A DNA stretch of 26,187 bases from Ruminococcus difficilis (GTDB lineage Bacteria; Bacillota_A; Clostridia; Oscillospirales; Acutalibacteraceae), in the NCBI RefSeq assembly GCF_016680995.1, contig NZ_JAEQMG010000142.1:1-26187 (forward strand). Reading direction: 5' to 3'. This document shows positions 1 to 7,792 of the stretch, piece after piece (within the stretch, counting starts at the first letter, position 1; every line of letters begins with the position of its first letter). The notes under the pieces were generated by a model. The model was not told where the DNA came from. It ran no database searches and saw nothing but the letters and a program-made list of their open reading frames with translations. The position numbers and the translations under genes are program-made.

Positions 1-54
1 TACGCTTTATCTAATATGGAAGAACCGAATAAAATGACTGATTAAGTACAATTA

Positions 55-90
55 CCTTTGTGACATTAATGCTACAAAGGTGGTTTTAAA
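55..90 (+). terminator. Possible weak terminator of an upstream plus-strand gene
   Basis: The arms CCTTTGT (55-61) and ACAAAGG (74-80) form a 7-bp hairpin followed by TGGTTTTAAA. Frame 1 is open from the window edge to a TAA at 43-45, so the hairpin could close a plus-strand gene whose last 14 codons lie in the window. Those codons are too few to identify anything. Confidence 0.3.
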
Positions 91-101
91 GGATAGACGA
101 C

Positions 102-129
102 AAAAAGCCCGCTGCGTGTGCAGCGGGCT
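102..129 (-). terminator. Rho-independent terminator of the sugar ABC ATPase gene
   Basis: On the minus strand, AGCCCGCTGC and GCAGCGGGCT pair perfectly over 10 bp around a 4-nt loop and are followed by a U run. It lies 23 bases past the stop codon of the ATPase gene. Confidence 0.85.
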
Positions 130-152
130 GAATTTGTATTATCAACCGGTTA

Positions 153-1265
153 TCAGTTGGTGATGGTCATTTCGGTGTCCTTATCAAAGATATGGATCTT
201 GTCGAGATCGAACGCGATATCGATGACGTCGCCGGGCTTCGCGGTAGAGGTGGGCTCTACGCGAGCGGTGACCTGAGTGCCGCCGATGTTGACGTACAGA
301 TAGATCTCAGCGCCCATCAGCTCGGTAACAACGACCTCAGCCTTGATGATGTTGTCGGTGTTCTTCTCGAGGAACTCGGGCTCGTCATGAACGTGCTCGG
401 GACGGATACCGAAGCGGACTTCCTTGCCGACATACGGATCGAGAACGCCGTTCGCGCCCTTCTTCTCGGGCAGGGTGATGGTGTACTCGTCGAACTTCAG
501 CGCATACTTGCCGCCTTCCTTGACCAGAACAGCGTCGAGGAAGTTCATCTGCGGGGAGCCGATGAAGCCTGCTACGAACTCGTTGCAGGGGAGGTCATAC
601 AGATGCTGAGGAGTATCGACCTGCTGGATGAAGCCGTCCTTCATAACGACGATACGGGTACCCATGGTCATAGCCTCGGTCTGGTCATGCGTTACGTAGA
701 TGAAGGTGGTGCCGAGCTTTTGATACAGCTTGGAGATCTCGGTTCTCATGTTGGCGCGGAGCTTAGCGTCCAGGTTGGAGAGCGGCTCGTCAAGCAGGAA
801 GACCTTAGGATCACGGACGATCGCACGACCCAGCGCGACACGCTGTCTCTGACCGCCGGAGAGAGCCTTCGGCTTTCTGTCCAGATACTGCTCAATGCCC
901 AGGATACGGGCAGCCTCGCCTACGCGGCGCTTGATCTCTTCCTTCGGCATCTTGCGGAGCTTGAGGCCGAATGCCATGTTATCATATACGGTCATATGGG
1001 GATACAGAGCGTAGTTCTGGAAAACCATCGCGATATCTCTGTCCTTAGGAGCAACGTCGTTACACAGCTGATCGCCGATGTACAGCTCGCCCTTAGAGAT
1101 GTCTTCAAGACCTGCGACCATACGCAGGGTGGTGGATTTACCGCAGCCGGAAGGACCTACGAGAATGATAAATTCCTTATCCTCGATCTCAAGGTTAAAG
1201 TCGGTAACTGCAGTTACGCCGCCGTCATAGATTTTGTAGATGTGTCTCAGTGATACATTAGCCAT
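153..1265 (-). CDS. ugpC: Carbohydrate ABC transporter ATP-binding protein, MsmX/UgpC (CUT1) type
   Basis: Cytoplasmic ATPase that powers sugar uptake through CUT1-type ABC permeases. The 370 residues match the family's usual length. Visible motifs are Walker [10 protein letters not shown] (37-45), the Q-loop within [13 protein letters not shown], signature LSGGQ (135-139), Walker B VFLLDE (155-160) and the switch histidine in VTHDQTEA (H193). The C-terminal part, from about 235, is the regulatory MalK/OB-fold domain ([17 protein letters not shown]). The start has a TTGGAGG ribosome site 7 nt upstream. No permease or binding-protein genes adjoin it, and its own promoter and terminator flank it, so it is probably a shared ATPase serving several sugar transporters, as MsmX does in Bacillus and Streptococcus. 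The symbol could equally be msmX or msmK; the substrate cannot be told from sequence. Confidence 0.93.
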   Translation of the reverse strand: MANVSLRHIYKIYDGGVTAVTDFNLEIEDKEFIILVGPSGCGKSTTLRMVAGLEDISKGELYIGDQLCNDVAPKDRDIAMVFQNYALYPHMTVYDNMAFGLKLRKMPKEEIKRRVGEAARILGIEQYLDRKPKALSGGQRQRVALGRAIVRDPKVFLLDEPLSNLDAKLRANMRTEISKLYQKLGTTFIYVTHDQTEAMTMGTRIVVMKDGFIQQVDTPQHLYDLPCNEFVAGFIGSPQMNFLDAVLVKEGGKYALKFDEYTITLPEKKGANGVLDPYVGKEVRFGIRPEHVHDEPEFLEKNTDNIIKAEVVVTELMGAEIYLYVNIGGTQVTARVEPTSTAKPGDVIDIAFDLDKIHIFDKDTEMTITN

Positions 1266-1338
1266 TAAAAAACCTCCAATATTATCCTAATCTGCACGCC
1301 TAAAAGTGCAGCAAAAACTAACAAAGACTCGCTTTACG

Positions 1339-1368
1339 CACTTATGATAAGTGTACACCAATAATATA
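1339..1368 (-). promoter_or_regulatory. Palindromic operator candidate and -10 region of the sugar ATPase gene
   Basis: A perfect inverted repeat, CACTTAT-G-ATAAGTG (1339-1353), overlaps a second palindrome, GTGTACAC (1351-1358). A minus-strand TATATT (1363-1368) just upstream could be the -10 box, which would put the repeats over the transcription start. I see no good -35 box. The rest of the gap 1266-1609 holds this promoter region and the rsuA terminator; no gene was found. Confidence 0.4.
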
Positions 1369-1443
1369 GCACAAAACCGTTTTTACTTCTACTTATTTTT
1401 TCACTAAATATTGGAGCGTGAATTTAGGCATTATTCCGATATG

Positions 1444-1483
1444 TCAAAAAACAATCCCTTGTAATTGTGCGATTTTTACAAGG
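1444..1483 (-). terminator. Probable terminator of the HAD-DUF4830-rsuA unit
   Basis: CCTTGTAA and TTACAAGG (1457-1464 and 1476-1483) form a perfect 8-bp stem. On the minus strand it is followed by GATTGTTTTTTG. It lies about 125 bases after the rsuA stop, with nothing between that looks like a gene. Confidence 0.5.
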
Positions 1484-1609
1484 AAAATGCGGATGTATCA
1501 GCTGTAAAGCATGTTTTTTGTCTGTTTTGATAATGCCTCTCGTCAAATAGTACGAAACAGCACTTCCATGTTAATCATAATTTCCAATAAACGGCATAAA
1601 GACGGGCTT

Positions 1610-2332
1610 TTACACCTTGTTATCGGGTGAGAGAAAGACTGTCTGAGCCTCATTTTCCGTCATCTCGCGGGTCTGACCGTCAGCAAGCGACCTGTCGAGC
1701 GCTAATGCGCCGATCTGTATGCGTTCCAGAGCCGTGACGTGATAACCGAGCGCGGCGAACATCCGCTTGACCTGGTGGTATTTTCCCTCCGAGATCACGA
1801 CCTCTACGCGGTTATGATCTAGAATACGGGCTTGTCCGCTCTTACAGACCGTACCGTCGCCGAGGACGATCCCTTCCTCAAAGCGGGCGGAGATCTCCTC
1901 TCCGGGTGTTTTGTCGAGTGTTGCGATATAGCGCTTGGTGACATGCTTCTTCGGCGACAGCATACGGTGAGCGTAGTCGCCGTCGTCTGTCAGGATCAGG
2001 AGTCCCGTGGTGTCCTTGTCAAGCCTTCCTGCGGGAAAGAGCCCGTCCCGCCTGTATTCGGCGGGCAGAATGTCGAGAACGGTGCGCTCAAGCTTATCCT
2101 CAGTCGCGCTGACCACACCCTGCGGCTTGTTCATCATGTAATAGACGTATTGTTTGTAAGAGAGCGCCTTGCCGTCAAGGGCGACAGTATCGGCGTCGGG
2201 ATCCGCCTTGACGTCGGGTGAACGCACGATCTCACCGTTCAGCGTAACGCGCTTCTCCCTGATCGCCCTTTGCGCCTCCTTACGGCTGAGTGAAGTTTGT
2301 GAGGCGATGTATTTATCCAGTCGTTCTTTCAT
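1610..2332 (-). CDS. rsuA: RsuA/RluB-family rRNA pseudouridine synthase
   Basis: Isomerises a uridine to pseudouridine in ribosomal RNA, most likely in 16S rRNA as RsuA does. An N-terminal S4 RNA-binding domain occupies about residues 1-48 (RLDKYIASQTSLSRKEAQRAI). The catalytic domain carries MNKPQGVVSA and the active-site motif GRLDKDTTGLLILTDDG with catalytic D105; HQVKRMF follows near residue 186. At 240 residues it has RsuA length. RluB, RluE and RluF share this fold, so the exact target base is inferred. The start ATG overlaps the stop of the upstream DUF4830 gene by 4 bases (ATGA), which indicates translational coupling in one transcript. Confidence 0.88.
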   Translation of the reverse strand: MKERLDKYIASQTSLSRKEAQRAIREKRVTLNGEIVRSPDVKADPDADTVALDGKALSYKQYVYYMMNKPQGVVSATEDKLERTVLDILPAEYRRDGLFPAGRLDKDTTGLLILTDDGDYAHRMLSPKKHVTKRYIATLDKTPGEEISARFEEGIVLGDGTVCKSGQARILDHNRVEVVISEGKYHQVKRMFAALGYHVTALERIQIGALALDRSLADGQTREMTENEAQTVFLSPDNKV

Positions 2333-2769
2333 ATGATGCCCTCCATGTTGCCGCCGTCCGCGTCGCAGATATGGACGGCGATGATGTGATCGTCACTGAC
2401 TATGACCGTGATATAGCGCCGGTCTGCTTCATAGATCAGCTCTGTCGCCGGCTTGCCCTTGTAGGGTACGAGGTCAAGTCCCTGTTTTTTTTGCAGCGCC
2501 TGATATCGCTCGTAGATCTCGTTCCAGTGTAGGGGGACTTTGATGTCGTGTCGTGAAATACATGTTGCAGCGGGATACCCGCATATCGAGAGGAACGCCG
2601 CGATATCCTCATCGTCCACCGCTCTCAGCGAATACGGCTTTCCGTTAATGTCAACGCTGTCGGGAGCGCCTGCCCGCAGCATGAGGAAGCATACCGCGAC
2701 AAATACCACTGCGCAGATAAGCAAAAAAATCGTCAGCTTGTTACTGCTGATCTTGACCGAGCGAAACAT
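2329..2769 (-). CDS. DUF4830-type membrane-anchored protein of unknown function
   Basis: A 146-residue protein with one N-terminal membrane helix (about residues 12-31, LTIFLLICAVVFVAVCFLML) followed by a soluble, probably extracytoplasmic domain. The pattern FLSICGYPA, then VPLHWNEIYERYQALQKKQGLDL and YKGK, and a closing HICDADGG fits the DUF4830 family of Clostridia as I recall it; this is family recognition by eye. No function is known to me. It lies between the HAD gene (49-base gap) and rsuA (4-base overlap), so it is co-transcribed with both. The ribosome site is weak (GGTGATGGT before the ATG). Confidence 0.65.
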   Translation of the reverse strand: MFRSVKISSNKLTIFLLICAVVFVAVCFLMLRAGAPDSVDINGKPYSLRAVDDEDIAAFLSICGYPAATCISRHDIKVPLHWNEIYERYQALQKKQGLDLVPYKGKPATELIYEADRRYITVIVSDDHIIAVHICDADGGNMEGII

Positions 2770-2818
2770 ACCATCACCGGTACAGTATATGCTTACTGCC
2801 GGCGGATCATGAATCGAA

Positions 2819-3478
2819 TCAGGTGCTTGATGTCAGTAATTCAAGAAGCTCCCGCGGACTGTCCGCAAAGCCGATCGCGCCGCAGGCTTCCATGCTTTCG
2901 CGCGTTCCGTAGCCATAGCTGACGCCGATGAAATCTACTTTTGCGAGCTCTGCGCCGTGTGCGTCAAAGTGTGTATCGCCGATCATGACGGCGTTTGCTT
3001 TATCCGTACAGCCGAGTGCTTCGAGCGCGTAGGGGATGATATCCGCCTTCGCGCGGCGACTGCCGTCGACTGTTGAACCGCATACCGCGTCGAGATACGG
3101 ACTCAGGCCGAGAACATCCGCAACGCCTTCGGCGACCGGCTCATTCTTCGAGGTACACAGCGCGAGACGTTTCCCTTGTTTTCTAAGTGCGGAGAGCATA
3201 TCGAAAACGCCGTCGAATACGCGGTTGCTCTTCTGACCGACCTCGTCATAGTAATCGCGGTAGATGTCCATCGACTTCGGAATCAGCTCCTCGGGAACGG
3301 CGCACATCCCGCGCATCGTATCCTCCAGCGGAGGTCCGACGTACTTTGTATAATCGCTCAGATCGGGACAGGGGAGTCCGAGCGCCTCCATCGCGTGGGC
3401 GATCGATACCCTTACGCCCTCGGCACTCTCGATCAGCGTACCGTCTAAATCAAAAAGGATATAATCGTATTTTTTCAT
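2819..3478 (-). CDS. HAD-superfamily phosphatase, phosphoglycolate-phosphatase-like
   Basis: A cytoplasmic phosphatase of the HAD superfamily, subfamily IA, 219 residues. Motif I is FDLDGT, with nucleophile D10 and acid/base D12. Motif II is LCTSKN, a lysine in the RAKADI region fits motif III, and motif IV is IGDTHFD. A helical cap lies between motifs I and II. The best match by pattern is the Gph/PpaX group acting on phosphoglycolate or pyrophosphate, but HAD substrates cannot be assigned from motifs. I chose the ATG at 3478, preceded by GGTGAGG, over a GTG three codons upstream that lacks a ribosome site. It is the first gene of the unit that continues into the DUF4830 gene and rsuA. Confidence 0.82.
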   Translation of the reverse strand: MKKYDYILFDLDGTLIESAEGVRVSIAHAMEALGLPCPDLSDYTKYVGPPLEDTMRGMCAVPEELIPKSMDIYRDYYDEVGQKSNRVFDGVFDMLSALRKQGKRLALCTSKNEPVAEGVADVLGLSPYLDAVCGSTVDGSRRAKADIIPYALEALGCTDKANAVMIGDTHFDAHGAELAKVDFIGVSYGYGTRESMEACGAIGFADSPRELLELLTSST

Positions 3479-3541
3479 AAACCTCACCGTTTGAGATTAT
3501 CTATTCCGCAATCATCAATTGCGATCATCTCAACCTTTATC

Positions 3542-3570
3542 ATTGTATTGATGATTCTGCCGTTTGTCAA
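3542..3570 (-). promoter_or_regulatory. Sigma-A-type promoter of the HAD-DUF4830-rsuA unit
   Basis: On the minus strand, TTGACA (3565-3570), a 17-base spacer and TACAAT (3542-3547). It lies 64 bases ahead of the HAD start codon and back to back with the ychF promoter. Confidence 0.7.
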
Positions 3571-3580
3571 TATCGGTCGA

Positions 3581-3609
3581 TTGACTTTTCTATCGTATGA
3601 TGGTAAAAT
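3581..3609 (+). promoter_or_regulatory. Sigma-A-type promoter of ychF
   Basis: TTGACT (3581-3586), a 17-base spacer and TAAAAT (3604-3609), 55 bases ahead of the ychF start. Confidence 0.7.
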
Positions 3610-3664
3610 ACTACTGAATAATGGGTAATTATGGGTTATCCTCAGCAAAGGAGATTGAAGATAT

Positions 3665-4759
3665 ATGAAATTAGGAATCGTGGGGCTGCCGAATGTCGGC
3701 AAGTCCACCTTATTTAACGCAATCACCAACGCGGGCGCTCAGTCTGCAAACTACCCCTTCTGTACCATCGAACCGAACGTCGGCGTGGTCGCGGTACCGG
3801 ATAAGCGGCTGGATAAGCTTGCCGAGATGTACCACCCCGATAAATATACCCCCGCTACCATCGAGTTTGTCGATATCGCGGGATTGGTCAAGGGCGCGTC
3901 CAAAGGTGAGGGTCTGGGCAACAAGTTCCTCAGCAACATCCGCGAGTGTGACGCGATCGTTCATGTCGTGCGCTGCTTTGAGAACGATGATATCATCCAT
4001 GTCGAGGGCTCGGTCGATCCTATCCGTGATATCGAGACCATCGACCTTGAGCTGATCCTCAGCGACGTAGAGATGGTCCAGCGCCGTATCGACAAGGCGC
4101 AGAAGATGGTCAAGGGCGATAAGAAATTCCAGACTCAGGTCGATTTCTTCAAGCGTGTGCTCGATACCCTCAACGAGGGAAAGCCCGCCAGAGCGGTCGA
4201 GTGCGACGACGATGAGCGTGCGCTGCTCGCCGAGGTAGCGCTGCTGACCAACAAACCCGTTATTTTTGCCGCCAACATGAGCGAGGATGATTTTTCGAAC
4301 GGTATCGAGTCCAACGAGCGCCTTGCACGCGTGCGTGAGATCGCCGCGGAGCAGCATGCGGGCGTTCTGCCCATCTGTGCCGAGATGGAGGCGCAGATCG
4401 TGGAGCTGGATAAGGAAGAGAAGGAGATGTTCCTCAGCGATCTGGGCCTTGAGCAGAGCGGTCTGGATCGACTGATCAACGAGTGCTATACCCTGCTGGG
4501 CTTGATCTCCTATCTTACCGCGGGTAAGCCCGAGGTGCGTGCCTGGACGATCAAGAAGGGCACTAAGGCGCCTCAGGCGGCGGGTAAGATCCATACGGAC
4601 TTCGAACGCGGCTTCATCCGCGCCGAGGTCATTGCTTTTGATGACCTGATCGCCTGCGGTTCGATGACTGCCGCCAAGGAGAAGGGACTGGTTCGCTCCG
4701 AGGGCAAGGAGTACGTCATGAAGGATGGCGACGTCGTCCTCTTCCGCTTCAATGTATAA
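3665..4759 (+). CDS. ychF: Ribosome-associated ATPase YchF (OLA1 family)
   Basis: A P-loop protein of the Obg/TRAFAC group that binds ribosomes and is implicated in translation and stress responses; the family prefers ATP to GTP. The 364 residues match the family. Visible features are the P-loop GLPNVGKST (7-15), the [11 protein letters not shown] switch region, the Walker B-type [10 protein letters not shown], and AANMSE (about 203-207), where NxxE replaces the NKxD of true GTPases and explains the ATP preference. A coiled-coil insertion lies around residues 130-170. The C-terminal TGS domain includes [16 protein letters not shown] and [15 protein letters not shown]. The ribosome site AAAGGAG lies 11 bases upstream of the start. 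The gene is transcribed alone and ends at a bidirectional terminator. Confidence 0.96.
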   Translation: MKLGIVGLPNVGKSTLFNAITNAGAQSANYPFCTIEPNVGVVAVPDKRLDKLAEMYHPDKYTPATIEFVDIAGLVKGASKGEGLGNKFLSNIRECDAIVHVVRCFENDDIIHVEGSVDPIRDIETIDLELILSDVEMVQRRIDKAQKMVKGDKKFQTQVDFFKRVLDTLNEGKPARAVECDDDERALLAEVALLTNKPVIFAANMSEDDFSNGIESNERLARVREIAAEQHAGVLPICAEMEAQIVELDKEEKEMFLSDLGLEQSGLDRLINECYTLLGLISYLTAGKPEVRAWTIKKGTKAPQAAGKIHTDFERGFIRAEVIAFDDLIACGSMTAAKEKGLVRSEGKEYVMKDGDVVLFRFNV

Positions 4760-4772
4760 AATCAATACAGAA

Positions 4773-4810
4773 AAAAACAGGAGCCTTGCCGATGCAGGGC
4801 TCCTGTTTTT
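4773..4810. terminator. Bidirectional terminator between ychF and the Rrf2 gene
   Basis: The arms AAAAACAGGAGCC (4773-4785) and GGCTCCTGTTTTT (4798-4810) are perfectly complementary over 13 bp. They leave a U run on either strand, serving both convergent genes. Confidence 0.9.
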
Positions 4811-4811
4811 G

Positions 4812-5240
4812 TTATATTACGTAATTATCCGCACCGTTCTCGTTCGTGAGCGATGCGATGGTGATATTGTCAAAGTAGCGGTTAGTCAGATCATAAAATC
4901 CGCGCCACATCCCGAGCGTGCGACATTCCGCGGCGCGTTCGCACGGCTCCGCGTCGGGGCTCAGACAGGCCACGGGAGCCAGATCGCCCTCCGTCAGACG
5001 CAGGATCTCGCCCACGGTGTAGTCCTCCGGCGCGCGGGTCAGCTTGTAGCCCCCGCCCTTGCCGTGAACACCTTCGATCAGCTTTGCCTTGGTAAGAGTC
5101 GGTAGGATCCGCTCCAGATATTTCAGTGAAATCTCTTGTCGTGCGGCGACATCCTTCATCGGGATATATGTGCCGTTGTTGTGCTCGGAAAGGTCGATCA
5201 GCACGCGCAGCGCGTATCGTCCCCGGGTAGATATCATCAT
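4812..5240 (-). CDS. Rrf2-family transcriptional regulator with an IscR-like cysteine triad
   Basis: A dimeric winged-helix DNA-binding regulator of the Rrf2 family (IscR, CymR, NsrR). The N-terminal MMISTRGRYALRVLIDLS and the KYLERILPTLTKAKLIEGVHGKGGGY region are the family hallmarks. Three cysteines, C92, C100 and C106, lie where IscR-type proteins bind an iron-sulphur cluster, with spacing C-x7-C-x5-C instead of IscR's C-x5-C-x5-C, so cluster sensing is likely but not certain. I start at the ATG at 5240; the next ATG (5237) is equally possible, and a GTG at 5249 lies inside the ribosome site AGGTGAG. It faces away from mnmA. In Firmicutes an Rrf2 gene often adjoins iscS and mnmA, but here no cysteine desulfurase lies between them. 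A palindrome in its own promoter suggests autoregulation. Confidence 0.88.
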   Translation of the reverse strand: MMISTRGRYALRVLIDLSEHNNGTYIPMKDVAARQEISLKYLERILPTLTKAKLIEGVHGKGGGYKLTRAPEDYTVGEILRLTEGDLAPVACLSPDAEPCERAAECRTLGMWRGFYDLTNRYFDNITIASLTNENGADNYVI

Positions 5241-5280
5241 TTTACTCACCTGTTTCTATGAATATATGAGATTTGAGGTT

Positions 5281-5310
5281 ATTATACCACATACCCGGTA
5301 GGTAAATCAA
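5281..5310 (-). promoter_or_regulatory. Promoter of the Rrf2 gene with an operator-like palindrome
   Basis: Minus-strand boxes are TTGATT (5305-5310) and TATAAT (5281-5286), 18 bases apart. An imperfect palindrome, ACATACC-C-GGTAGGT (5289-5303), fills the spacer, a position where a bound regulator would block RNA polymerase. It is the obvious candidate site for the Rrf2 protein itself. Confidence 0.5.
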
Positions 5311-5322
5311 GAGGAAAATGAC

Positions 5323-5351
5323 TTTACAGTCAGTATTTTATCATATATAAT
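5323..5351 (+). promoter_or_regulatory. Sigma-A-type promoter of mnmA
   Basis: TTTACA (5323-5328), a 17-base spacer and a consensus TATAAT (5346-5351), 30 bases before the chosen mnmA start. The Rrf2 operator candidate lies 20 bases upstream, so the two promoters could share control. Confidence 0.7.
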
Positions 5352-5381
5352 GAAAAGAGAAAGATTATGCGGGAGGTAAGT

Positions 5382-6431
5382 ATGAGGGCTTTGATCGCAA
5401 TGAGCGGCGGAGTAGATTCGTCGGTAGCGGCGCTGTTGATGGCTGAGCATGAGCGTATCGGCTGTACGATGCGGCTTTTTGATAAGGGAAACACCGACGA
5501 CAGTCGTACCTGCTGTTCTCTTGATGATGTTGAGGATGCACGCGCGGTATGTTTCCGCCTGGGGATCCCGTTCTATGTGTTTAATTTTACCGAGGATTTT
5601 GAGAGGAAAATCATCGGAAAGTTTATTGATTGTTATCGTCGCGGCATTACGCCGAACCCCTGCATCGACTGCAATCGATATATGAAGTTTGATAAGCTCC
5701 TCGCCCGTGCCCGCGAGCTGAAGTGTGATTGGGTTGTCACCGGTCACTATGCGCGTATTGAGCAGAATGACGGTAAATATGTGTTAAAAAAAGCCCTCGA
5801 TCCGTCAAAGGATCAGAGCTATGTGCTCTATAGCCTTACTCAGGAGCAGCTCGCCCATATCCGCTTCCCCTTAGGCGGGCTTTCAAAGAGCGAGGTGCGC
5901 CGTATTGCGGAGGAAAACGGCTTTGTCAACGCGTCAAAGCCCGACAGCCAGGATATTTGCTTTGTCCCGGACGGCAATTATGCGGGCTTTATCGAGAGTC
6001 GCTGCGGCAAAATGAAGAGCGGTGATTTCATCACGTCCGACGGTACGATACTCGGACGGCACAAGGGAATTTCGCATTATACGATCGGTCAGCGCAAGCA
6101 TCTCGGCATCAGCGTCGGCAAGCCGATCTATGTCGTCGGTATCCGCGCGGAGGATAATACAGTCGTACTCGGTGATGAAGAGGAGCTTTTCGACACGACG
6201 GCGCGGGTGGAGGACTTCAACTGGATCTCGGGAGAAGCCCCCGAAGGCGCTGTGCGCTGTCTTGCCAAGACCCGTTACCGCCAGCAGGAGCAGCCTGCGA
6301 CGGCGTACCCGAATCCCGACGGGAGCGTGACGGTGATCTTTGATACACCTGTCCGCGCGATCACCCCCGGTCAGGCGTGCGTGCTGTACGACGGCGATAT
6401 TGTCCTCGGCGGCGGCGTGATCGTATCATAA
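5382..6431 (+). CDS. mnmA: tRNA-specific 2-thiouridylase MnmA
   Basis: Thiolates the wobble uridine U34 of tRNA-Lys, -Glu and -Gln, using ATP to adenylate the base and a persulfide passed from a cysteine desulfurase. The PP-loop SGGVDSS is at residues 8-14. NPCIDCNRY holds catalytic C94, and DSQDICFV holds the second catalytic cysteine, C193, matching C102 and C199 of the E. coli enzyme. CCSLDDVEDAR and TGHYAR are also typical, and the C-terminal beta domains end in ACVLYDGDIVLGGGVI. I chose the ATG at 5382 because GGGAGGT lies 4 bases upstream; an ATG at 5367 has no such site. At 349 residues it is slightly short for the family. The sulfur donor gene is not in the window. Confidence 0.95.
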   Translation: MRALIAMSGGVDSSVAALLMAEHERIGCTMRLFDKGNTDDSRTCCSLDDVEDARAVCFRLGIPFYVFNFTEDFERKIIGKFIDCYRRGITPNPCIDCNRYMKFDKLLARARELKCDWVVTGHYARIEQNDGKYVLKKALDPSKDQSYVLYSLTQEQLAHIRFPLGGLSKSEVRRIAEENGFVNASKPDSQDICFVPDGNYAGFIESRCGKMKSGDFITSDGTILGRHKGISHYTIGQRKHLGISVGKPIYVVGIRAEDNTVVLGDEEELFDTTARVEDFNWISGEAPEGAVRCLAKTRYRQQEQPATAYPNPDGSVTVIFDTPVRAITPGQACVLYDGDIVLGGGVIVS

Positions 6432-6438
6432 TACAAAC

Positions 6439-6470
6439 AACGGCACAGTAGCGATGCTTCTGTGCCGTTT
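6439..6470. terminator. Terminator between mnmA and the DUF1015 gene
   Basis: AACGGCACAG (6439-6448) and CTGTGCCGTT (6460-6469) form a perfect 10-bp stem between two convergent genes. Short U-rich tails follow on both strands, so it can serve either. Confidence 0.75.
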
Positions 6471-6480
6471 CTGTATGCGG

Positions 6481-7671
6481 TTATTTGATTTTTCTCGCCT
6501 CGATGTAGTAGCGCTTGTCGTGTGCGTGACCCATCGAGAAGGTCTTGCGGGGCAGACTGCCGTCCGCAGTGATTGCGGGGAAGAGCTCGTCCTTCTGCAT
6601 ACCCTCGAAGATGAAGCCTAAGGTGCCCTCCTGCTTGCACAGGTTCTCGACGACTTCTTCGCCGTGGATGTAGTCGATGCGTACCTCGGGATGCTCCTGC
6701 ATATACAGGTCGATGTAGCTTTGCAGGGTGCCGACAGGCAGCTTCGCGGTCGCCTTGACCTCCAGCTCGCCGTCGACCTCGGGGTTGATGAAGCGGAAGG
6801 TCTGTTTTCTCATGCCGCCCTTTGCGTCGGTATAAGCGGAGAATTTCTCGATGAAGTCCTCCGAATCAACGTTGAACAATACGCGGTAGATCGGCTCGAA
6901 CTCGATGCTCTCGTCGTGGATGTTGACTACTTCAACAAGCGCATAGCGGGCGAGGGGATTCTGCGAGAGGTTGTAACACTCCTTCGCGGTAGCAAGACTG
7001 TGGTTGCCGTCGCCGACAGCGAACAGGAGCTTATCGTCCTTATCGGCGATCAGCGCCTCCAGCGCGTCCTGAACGCGGGAGATCGCCTCGTCGCTGAGGA
7101 AGTAGCCGTCGATATGACCGCCGTTCTGCATCAGATCGAAGTTATACGCTTCCTTGAAGCCGCCTTTCTCGTCTGTAAGCGGCTCGATGACGGTGCGATC
7201 GGGATCGTCGATCAGGAGCAGGATGTGCGGCAGCTCCAGCGGCGCGTCCTTGCGGATCTGTACACGGGGAGGGATACGCTCCAGCACGGTCGCCTCGGTC
7301 GCGCGGATAGCGGAGGTCGCGCCCCTGCGGTAGTCGTAGTCCTCGAGATCGATCAGACCGACTATGCCGCGGCGGATGGCGTTGTTCGACTCGCGCTCAA
7401 CATAGATCATGCTGTTCTCATGCAGGTCAAAGACGTCGCCGTCCAGATAGCGCTGCATCTCGGCGTTGATCGCGTTCACGCGTTCGCTGTTGTCATTGCT
7501 CAGATAGATCTCCGGCAGGATCAGGTGCAGAGTTGAGGGCTTATCGCCGACCTTCTCTTCGACTGCGTGCCAGTACTCGGGCTCGCTGGTGTACTGGTCG
7601 CATGCGACGACCGCCCAGTTCTCAAAGTCTTTCTTCGGCAGCAGAATGTCAGCAGGGTTAAAATGTTTCAT
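6481..7671 (-). CDS. DUF1015-family protein
   Basis: A 396-residue soluble protein of the DUF1015 family. It is recognised by the opening HFNPADILLPKKDFENWAVV, the segment ACDQYTSEPEYW, the core VGDGNHSLATAKECY and a C-terminal LGFIFEGMQKDELF with ARKIK at the end. The length is typical. I do not assign a reaction; the conserved GDGNH segment looks like an active or ligand site. The start is ATG 7671 or the adjacent ATG 7674; GGGAG lies 7 bases before the former. An upstream ATG at 7722 is rejected because the promoter's -10 box overlaps it. It is transcribed alone, divergent from a HAD hydrolase gene. Confidence 0.82.
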   Translation of the reverse strand: MKHFNPADILLPKKDFENWAVVACDQYTSEPEYWHAVEEKVGDKPSTLHLILPEIYLSNDNSERVNAINAEMQRYLDGDVFDLHENSMIYVERESNNAIRRGIVGLIDLEDYDYRRGATSAIRATEATVLERIPPRVQIRKDAPLELPHILLLIDDPDRTVIEPLTDEKGGFKEAYNFDLMQNGGHIDGYFLSDEAISRVQDALEALIADKDDKLLFAVGDGNHSLATAKECYNLSQNPLARYALVEVVNIHDESIEFEPIYRVLFNVDSEDFIEKFSAYTDAKGGMRKQTFRFINPEVDGELEVKATAKLPVGTLQSYIDLYMQEHPEVRIDYIHGEEVVENLCKQEGTLGFIFEGMQKDELFPAITADGSLPRKTFSMGHAHDKRYYIEARKIK

Positions 7672-7712
7672 CATATCACTCCCATTTGAGATTTCTCTCA
7701 TTTTATGGACAC

Positions 7713-7741
7713 AGAATACCACGAAACGGCGGGATTGACAA
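7713..7741 (-). promoter_or_regulatory. Promoter of the DUF1015 gene
   Basis: Minus-strand TTGTCA (7736-7741), a 17-base spacer and TATTCT (7713-7718), about 40 bases before the start codon. Confidence 0.6.
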
Positions 7742-7747
7742 TAACTA

Positions 7748-7776
7748 TTGCGAAATTTCGTATATTATGCTAAACT
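7748..7776 (+). promoter_or_regulatory. Possible promoter of the HAD hydrolase gene
   Basis: TTGCGA (7748-7753), a 17-base spacer and TAAACT (7771-7776), 16 bases before the start. A better -35 match, TTGACA at 7735, has no -10 box at proper distance. Confidence 0.4.
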
Positions 7777-7792
7777 ATAAATCGGTGATGGA

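Noticed and set aside
192..1253. Long open frame (353 codons) antisense to the sugar ATPase gene
   Set aside because: The minus-strand protein has every motif of its family at full length; the antisense frame shows no recognisable domain or ribosome site. The same holds for long antisense frames over ychF (3710-4765), the ABC exporter (17885-19552) and metG (22233-23897).
5367..5381. Upstream ATG for mnmA at 5367
   Set aside because: The GGGAGGT site lies downstream of it and is well placed for the ATG at 5382, where the conserved N-terminus begins.
7675..7722. Upstream start (7722) for the DUF1015 gene
   Set aside because: The -10 box at 7713-7718 overlaps this region, so the codon would lie upstream of transcription. 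GGGAG before 7671/7674 fits better.
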